Of a DNA stretch of 64,000 bases, positions 59,114 to 64,000 are shown one piece after another. The first letter of the stretch is position 1; each line of letters starts with the position of its first letter. A model generated the notes under the pieces. The model did no database searches. It was not told the DNA's origin and saw only the letters and a program-made list of their open reading frames with translations. The stretch comes from Arthrobacter sp. Leaf234 (lineage in GTDB: Bacteria > Actinomycetota > Actinomycetes > Actinomycetales > Micrococcaceae), in NCBI RefSeq assembly GCF_001422665.1, contig NZ_LMLU01000006.1:125725-189724 (forward strand), read 5' to 3'. The position numbers were made by a program, and so were the translations under genes.

Positions 59114-59119
59114 TAGAGT
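59114..59119 (+). promoter_or_regulatory. -10 hexamer TAGAGT of the aldo/keto reductase gene (leaderless)
   Basis: TAGAGT ends 6 bases before the ATG at 59126; no ribosome-binding site. Confidence 0.55.
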
Positions 59120-59125
59120 GCACGC

Positions 59126-59959
59126 ATGAGCTCTCCCGCGCCCCGTGCCGCACTCGCCGACGGACGAATGATCGACCGGGTGGGGTACGGCGTGTACAAG
59201 GTGTCGCCCGAGGACACAGCGCGCCTCTGCTCCACGGCGCTCGACGCCGGCTACCGACTCCTCGACACCGCGTCGCTGTACGGCAACGAGTCCGGCGTGG
59301 GATCGGCGGTCCGTGAGTACCTCGGATCGGGTGACCGGGACGAACTCTTCATCACCTCGAAGGTGTGGAACGACGACCACGGCTTCGATGCGACGCTCCG
59401 GGCCTTCGACACGAGCATGGACCTCCTCGGACTCGACCGGCTGGACCTCTACCTCATCCACTGGCCCTGCCCCTCCAAGGACCTGTACGTGGAGACCTGG
59501 CGCGCCCTCGAGCGGCTCCAGGGCGACGGCCGGGTGCGCTCGATCGGCGTCTCCAATTTCCAGCGGACCCACCTCGAACGGCTGATCAACGAGACCGACG
59601 TGATCCCGGTCCTCAACCAGGTGGAGCTGCACCCCTACCTGCAGCAGCGGGAGCTGCGCGCCTTCCACGCCGAGCACGGCATCGCCACCCAGGCGTGGAG
59701 CCCCCTGGGGCGCGGCAACGTGCTCGACGACGCCGTGATCGTCCGCATCGCGGCCGAACTCGGCCGTACCCCTGCCCAGGTGATCCTCCGCTGGCACCAC
59801 CAGCAGGACATCCTGACGATCCCGAAGGCCAGTTCGAGGGAACGCATCGCCTCGAACCTCGACATCTTCGGCTTCGAGCTCGACGACGCCCGGATGGCCG
59901 CCCTCGACGGGCTGGAGCGTGGCCGGCGCTTCGGGTCACACCCGGACCGGGTGGGCTGA
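59126..59959 (+). CDS. Aldo/keto reductase
   Basis: NADPH-dependent TIM-barrel reductase of 277 residues. Catalytic tetrad: Asp and Tyr in DAGYRLLDTASLYGNE (near residues 48-55), Lys in LFITSKVW, His in YLIHWPCP. NADP-binding region near the C-terminus: IPKASSRERIASNLDIFGFEL. Similar to 2,5-diketo-gluconate reductase/YvgN-type enzymes that detoxify aldehydes; substrate not determinable. First gene of a three-gene unit with overlapping stop/start codons. Confidence 0.9.
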   Translation: MSSPAPRAALADGRMIDRVGYGVYKVSPEDTARLCSTALDAGYRLLDTASLYGNESGVGSAVREYLGSGDRDELFITSKVWNDDHGFDATLRAFDTSMDLLGLDRLDLYLIHWPCPSKDLYVETWRALERLQGDGRVRSIGVSNFQRTHLERLINETDVIPVLNQVELHPYLQQRELRAFHAEHGIATQAWSPLGRGNVLDDAVIVRIAAELGRTPAQVILRWHHQQDILTIPKASSRERIASNLDIFGFELDDARMAALDGLERGRRFGSHPDRVG

Positions 59960-60855
59960 TGCGCGACGCCGTCGTCCGCACCATAGGCTGGGAAGGCACG
60001 CTGCAACGCATCTGGGACTTCCCTGCCGTCGGGTCCCCGGAACCGGCGGGACCGGCCGGACCGGCCACCCCTGCCGCACTGCCGATCGTCATGGTGCACG
60101 GTTTCCGGGGTGACCACCACGGCCTGCTGCGGCTCGTCGAGGAGCTGCCGGGCCACCGGGTCGTCCTGCCGGACCTGCCCGGGTTCGGGCAGGGCCAGGA
60201 ACTGACGTCCACGCACGACGTCGGCACCTACGCCCGCTTCACCGCCCATGTCGCGCGACTCGTCGGTCCCGGACCGCGCATACTCCTCGGTCACTCCTTC
60301 GGGTCCATCGTCGCGGCCGAGGCGGTGGCCTCGGACCCGGACCTCGCTGCGGTCCTGGTGCTGGTCAATCCGATCAGTACCCCTGCCCTCGAGGGACCCA
60401 GCCGCGCGGCGTCGCGGGTCGCGGAGGGCTATTACGTGGCTGCCGACCGGCTGCCCGAAGCCGCGGGACGCGCACTGCTCGCCAGCCCGGTGATCGTGCG
60501 CGGCATGAGCGCCTTCATGGCGAAGACGAAGGACCGGACGCTGCGCCGCTGGATCCACGGGCAGCACGACGCCTGGTTCAGCTCCTTCGCCAGCCGGCGC
60601 GTGGTCCTTGAGGCCTTCCAGGCGTCGATCTCCGGCACGGTGCGCGACCGCGCACAGGACATCGACGTTCCGGTGCTGCTCATCGCCGCCGAGCAGGACG
60701 ACATCGGGTCGGTCGCGAGCCAGCGGGATCTCGCCGCGCTCTTCCCTGCCGCGACCCTCCGGGTCATCCCCGACGTCGGACACCTCGTCCACTACGAGAA
60801 GCCGCGCGAGGCGGCGCAGCTCATCGAGACCTTCCTGGAGGCCCTGCCCGCATGA
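59959..60855 (+). CDS. Alpha/beta hydrolase
   Basis: 298-residue hydrolase. IVMVHGFRGDHHG forms the oxyanion region, ILLGHSFGSIVAAEAV the nucleophile elbow (Ser near residue 114), VLLIAAEQDDIGS the acid loop and VIPDVGHLVHYEKP the catalytic His. The ATG shares one base with the upstream TGA, and its stop overlaps the glycosyltransferase ATG by 4 bases. A longer frame (to 59365) is a shadow of the reductase gene. Substrate unknown; grouping with a glycosyltransferase hints at cell-envelope or glycolipid metabolism. Confidence 0.87.
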   Translation: MRDAVVRTIGWEGTLQRIWDFPAVGSPEPAGPAGPATPAALPIVMVHGFRGDHHGLLRLVEELPGHRVVLPDLPGFGQGQELTSTHDVGTYARFTAHVARLVGPGPRILLGHSFGSIVAAEAVASDPDLAAVLVLVNPISTPALEGPSRAASRVAEGYYVAADRLPEAAGRALLASPVIVRGMSAFMAKTKDRTLRRWIHGQHDAWFSSFASRRVVLEAFQASISGTVRDRAQDIDVPVLLIAAEQDDIGSVASQRDLAALFPAATLRVIPDVGHLVHYEKPREAAQLIETFLEALPA

Positions 60856-61973
60856 GGATATTGTTCGACGCCCGCTTCACGCGGACCGACCACCACGACG
60901 GCATCAGCCGGTACGGGGCGAGCCTCATCGAGGCCCTCGCTCGGACGGACGATGTCGTCATGCTGATCAGCGACCCACGGCAGCTCGCCCTCCTCCCGGA
61001 CGTACCGCACGTGCGGATCAGCAGCCCGCTCTCCCCCGCCGAGCTGTTCGTGGCGCGGCGCATCAACGCCCTGCGACCCGACGTCGTCGTCTGCCCCATG
61101 CAGACCATGGGCTCCTGGGGGCGCCGCTATCCGCTGGTGCTCACCCTGCACGACCTCATCTACTACGAGAACCCGACGCCCCCCTCCTTCCTGCCACTAC
61201 CGGTGCGCCTCCTGTGGCGGCTCTACCACCGCGCGTACTGGCCCCAGCGGCTGCTGCTGGACCGTGCCGACGTCGTCGCCACGATCTCCCGCACCACCGC
61301 CGGGCTCATCGCCGCGCACCGCCTCACTCGGCGGCCCGTCATGCTCGTCGGCAACGCCCCGCAGCCGACCGGACGACGCCGCGATCCCGAGGCTCCCCGC
61401 TCACCGTCGATGCTCTACATGGGCTCGTTCATGCCGTATAAGAATGTCGAGACGCTCGTCAGCTCGATGTCCGGGCTCCCCGGACATGTGCTCCACCTCC
61501 TGAGCCGCATCACCCCGGAACGGCAGGCCGAACTGGAAGCACTGCGGGCGCCGGCAGGCAGTGTCGTCTTCCACGGCGGGGTCACGGACACCGAGTACGA
61601 GGACCTGCTGGACGACGCCACTGCGCTGGTCACCCTGTCCCGGGCCGAGGGGTACGGCCTGCCGATCATCGAGGCGATGGCGACCGGCACGCCCGTGATC
61701 GCCAGCGACATCCCGATCTTCAGGGAGGTGGGCGGGAACGCGGCCTTGTTCGTCGACCCGGCTGATCCGCAGGCCGTGGCGGACGCGGTCCGTCAGCTCG
61801 ATCATCCCGGCCGCTGGTCGGAGGCCTCACGCCTGGGCCTCGAGCGGGCCGCCATGTACTCGTGGTCGGCGTCCGCCGGTCAGCTGCGCGACGCCTGCCG
61901 CCGCGCCATCGAGGAGCACGGACGGCGGAGACCGGGTTCGCGGACGCGGGCCGGACGAGGCCCATCGCGATGA
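60852..61973 (+). CDS. Glycosyltransferase family 4 (GT-B) protein
   Basis: 373-residue cytosolic GT-B glycosyltransferase. N-terminal RILFDARFTRTDHHDGISRYG (GISRY, acceptor-side loop), LVLTLHDLIYYENP, then donor-domain motifs LYMGSFMPYKNVETLV and ATALVTLSRAEGYGLPIIEAMATGTPVIASD with the catalytic E-x7-E. The tail after residue 345 is basic low complexity. Likely retaining; sugar donor and acceptor unknown, with mannosyl transfer for envelope glycans being common in relatives. Confidence 0.88.
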   Translation: MRILFDARFTRTDHHDGISRYGASLIEALARTDDVVMLISDPRQLALLPDVPHVRISSPLSPAELFVARRINALRPDVVVCPMQTMGSWGRRYPLVLTLHDLIYYENPTPPSFLPLPVRLLWRLYHRAYWPQRLLLDRADVVATISRTTAGLIAAHRLTRRPVMLVGNAPQPTGRRRDPEAPRSPSMLYMGSFMPYKNVETLVSSMSGLPGHVLHLLSRITPERQAELEALRAPAGSVVFHGGVTDTEYEDLLDDATALVTLSRAEGYGLPIIEAMATGTPVIASDIPIFREVGGNAALFVDPADPQAVADAVRQLDHPGRWSEASRLGLERAAMYSWSASAGQLRDACRRAIEEHGRRRPGSRTRAGRGPSR

Positions 61974-62007
61974 CCGCGTCGCGCCGAGGCCGACGCAGGG
62001 CGCGCGC

Positions 62008-62292
62008 ATGACGGACCTGCAGTGCGCTGCCGTCGTCGTCCTGCTCGGGATCGGCGCCCCGCTACCGGCCTGGCTCGGCCGACTCAAGATCGCCGAGACC
62101 GTCGACGCCCCGGCGCAGGCGGATGTCTGTGCCCTCGTCGACGACGCCGCCGATCGGTTCCGGGGCGAGACCCTCGTCCTTGCGGCCCCGGCGCCCGCCC
62201 TGGTGGCGGCTCTCCGCGCCCACGGCATCAGCGGCGCACCGCCGGTCATCGTCGGGGTCGACTCCGAGGGGTGGACGGTGCGCTCGCCGTGA
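62008..62292 (+). CDS. Small hypothetical protein
   Basis: 94-residue ORF, not recognised. It begins MTDLQCAAVVVLLGIGAPLP and alternates hydrophobic strands with helices (VDAPAQADVCALVDDAADRF, TLVLAAPAPALVAALRAHG, PPVIVGVDSEGWTVRSP), consistent with a small alpha/beta domain rather than a membrane protein. Codon use (third-position GC) is like that of neighbouring genes. No ribosome-binding site is obvious, but it lies only 34 bases after the glycosyltransferase. Could be real or chance. Confidence 0.45.
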   Translation: MTDLQCAAVVVLLGIGAPLPAWLGRLKIAETVDAPAQADVCALVDDAADRFRGETLVLAAPAPALVAALRAHGISGAPPVIVGVDSEGWTVRSP

Positions 62293-62378
62293 CGGGCGGT
62301 GTCCCCGATCGGACCTGACACCTCGGGCGCACCCGGAGCCGGTCTCGGAGGCCGATGACCGCGCGCGGCAGGACGCGC

Positions 62379-64000
62379 TCAGAGCACGTCCAGCGCGTCG
62401 AGCCGGACGTGCACGGGATCACCCGTCCGCTTGGCGGAGAGCGCCGCGCGGCGGGCACGCAGCTGCCGGGTGATCCCGGCCGCAGCCCGGTAGGGGAAGA
62501 ACAGCAGCACACGGTGGCTCCCCTGCCCGGCCAGCACCTCCGTCGAGGGCGCACCCTTGCCCGCACCGCGCAGCGCTCCGGCGGCACGCGCGGCGAGGAC
62601 GGCCTCTCGGCGGATGTCGGGCGGGATGGGGGCCGGCCCCACCACGCGGGCGGCTCCCTCGAGCTCCAGATCCTCGAGGAAGTGGGTGAGGGCCTCGCGG
62701 GTGCCGGTCAGCACGGCGTAGCGCACCGCGGGCGGGAGGCCCAGCTCGCGGCGCTCGGCCAGTTCGCGTGACGCGGCGCCCGCGGGATCCCAGCGGACCA
62801 GGTGACCCACGGCGACGTCGTCGTCGCCCGTGATCACCACGGTGCCTCCGGCCGACGACGGCCGCGCGAGCGCCGCCGCGGAGAACCAGCGTCTCAGCGC
62901 GTCCTCGCCCGCACGCAGCGACTCCCTGCTGAGCAGGGCGTTGCCGTCGAGCAGGATGACCGCCGCGTACCCGCCCGCGGCCACCGGCTCGGCACCCGGT
63001 GTCGCGACGACGACGGCGGGAGAATCCCGGACGGTGTCGATGATGTGATCGCCCGCCGAGGAGATCACCGGGACGCCGGGGAAGGCCCGGCCCAGTTCCT
63101 CGGCGGTCCTCGTGGCGCCCGTCACGGTCGCCCGGACGCGCGTGCCGCCGCACTCGGCGCAGACCCAGTGGTTGTCGGGCCGGCCGCACCAGCGGCAGGA
63201 CAGCGGGGCGTTGCGGCTGCCCTGCGCGAGCGGCCCGGAGCAGGAGGAACACCGAGCGGGGTGCCGGCAGCGATCACACGCCAGCGCCGGCGAGAACCCC
63301 GTCCGGGCCACCTGCAGGAGCACCGGCCCGCGGGTGAGTCCGGCCTGCGCAGCGGCCCACGCAGCATGCGGGATGCGGGCCTGCGCCGCATGCGGGTCCC
63401 GCTCCATCTGGAAGGCATCCGCGGCGTGCACCACGCGCGGGGTCGCCCGCCGTACCTCCGTCCGGTCCGCCTGGATGGCACGCGCCCAGCCTGTGTCGAC
63501 GAGGCGCTGCGCCTCGGTGGAGCGGGCGAAGGACGACAGCAGCATGCCCGCACCCTCCTGCTCCGCACGGAGCAGGAGGACGTCCCGGACGTGCTGGTAG
63601 GGCGCGCGTTGCTCGACGTGCTGGTCGTCGCCGTCGTCCCACAGGCAGACGAGGCCGAGGTCCGCCACGGGGGCGTAGGCCGCCGAGCGTGTCCCGACGG
63701 CGACACGGGCGGACCCGTGGAGCAGACGCAGGAAGTTCCGGTAGCGCGGCGTCGCTCCGTCCTCACCCGTGAGCCGTGCGACGGTCCCGGCCCCGAGCCT
63801 CGCCGCGAGCGAGGCCTCGACACGGGCGAGGTCCCGCTGGTCGGGCACGACGACGAGGGCTCCCCGCCCCGAGGCGACCGTCGCCGCGACCGCATCGGTC
63901 AGTTCCTCCGTCCAGGCTCGCGGCCCGAACCCGCCGAGGCTGCTGAGGACGGCACGGGGCGCCTCGCCGGCCTCGAGGTGCTGGAGGAAGGCCACGCCGT
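62379..64000 (-). CDS. priA: PriA-like primosomal protein N', degenerate helicase (5' partial)
   Basis: Replication-restart protein homologue; the N-terminal part is beyond the window edge. The C-terminal zinc-binding region is intact with eight cysteines (CDRC, CSSC, CRWC, CAEC), followed by TVTGATRTAEELGRAFPGVPV and LVGTP-like AVVVATPGAEPVA. The ATPase core is not canonical: where PriA has a GxTGSGKT Walker A this protein has AVLSSLGGFGPRAWTE, and the DEEH box is replaced by WDDGDD. Actinobacterial PriA proteins are known to lack detectable helicase motifs, so this is a family trait, and it probably acts structurally. Confidence 0.88.
   Translation of the reverse strand, partial: GVAFLQHLEAGEAPRAVLSSLGGFGPRAWTEELTDAVAATVASGRGALVVVPDQRDLARVEASLAARLGAGTVARLTGEDGATPRYRNFLRLLHGSARVAVGTRSAAYAPVADLGLVCLWDDGDDQHVEQRAPYQHVRDVLLLRAEQEGAGMLLSSFARSTEAQRLVDTGWARAIQADRTEVRRATPRVVHAADAFQMERDPHAAQARIPHAAWAAAQAGLTRGPVLLQVARTGFSPALACDRCRHPARCSSCSGPLAQGSRNAPLSCRWCGRPDNHWVCAECGGTRVRATVTGATRTAEELGRAFPGVPVISSAGDHIIDTVRDSPAVVVATPGAEPVAAGGYAAVILLDGNALLSRESLRAGEDALRRWFSAAALARPSSAGGTVVITGDDDVAVGHLVRWDPAGAASRELAERRELGLPPAVRYAVLTGTREALTHFLEDLELEGAARVVGPAPIPPDIRREAVLAARAAGALRGAGKGAPSTEVLAGQGSHRVLLFFPYRAAAGITRQLRARRAALSAKRTGDPVHVRLDALDVL

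Overview
This window is a high-GC actinobacterial chromosome segment, most probably from Arthrobacter or a close relative in the Micrococcaceae. The basis is family and synteny reasoning: a menaquinol-type qcrCAB/ctaCDEF supercomplex set, trpD next to ctaE, DUF3043, DUF3054 and DUF3097 proteins, a degenerate actinobacterial PriA, and many GTG starts without leaders. It looks like ordinary core genome. I see no prophage, transposase, CRISPR array, rRNA or tRNA.

Layout. 1-4.7 kb: the end of a fused peptide-type ABC ATPase, an FMN-dependent monooxygenase and a DszC/SfnB-like acyl-CoA-dehydrogenase homologue overlap stop-to-start and probably form an organosulfur scavenging operon; a MOSC protein follows. 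4.8-7.5 kb: small enzymes (isochorismatase-like hydrolase, two VOC proteins), a DUF3054 membrane protein and a stand-alone Lrp-type sensor domain. 7.5-18 kb: trpD, then ctaE-qcrCAB on + and ctaC-ctaD-ctaF on -, together encoding the cytochrome bc1-aa3 supercomplex, with a PAP2 protein and a GntR/UTRA regulator between them. 18-24.7 kb: A-type Fe-S carrier, M20 dipeptidase, DUF3043 protein, pyrD, lipase-like hydrolase, uppS and recO. 24.8-34.3 kb: leuA, an M13 peptidase, an LCP cell-wall ligase, then phoH-ybeY-CNNM-era. 34.7-40.3 kb: GerMN/Gmad2 protein, the heat-shock unit hrcA-dnaJ-rsmE with a CIRCE operator, DUF3097 and DUF4870 proteins. 40.4-53.4 kb: hemW-lepA, a MazF-like toxin homologue, rpsT, holA, comEA-comEC, degV and leuS. 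53.7-59 kb: glycerol locus glpD-glpF-glpK with a divergent SorC-type regulator. 59-64 kb: aldo/keto reductase, hydrolase, glycosyltransferase, a small unknown ORF and priA running off the end.

Regulation is the most informative part. (i) A 13-bp dyad CTAC-N5-GTAG lies in front of trpD/ctaE, qcrC and ctaC, suggesting one regulator for the respiratory supercomplex genes. (ii) leuS has an attenuator with an 8-residue leader peptide containing Leu-Leu-Leu; leuA has a Leu-Leu leader ORF ending in a strong hairpin, matching the conserved actinobacterial 'LEU element'. (iii) At about a dozen genes a -10-like hexamer ends 6-7 bases before the start codon, which predicts leaderless transcripts. (iv) Short tandem repeats sit on or beside the stop codons of four genes (the isochorismatase-like gene, rsmE, degV and leuS).

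Coordinates for starts were chosen from ribosome-binding sites, -10 spacing and family N-termini. They are predictions. Positions around the pyrD stop and the M13 peptidase start may be off by one base.
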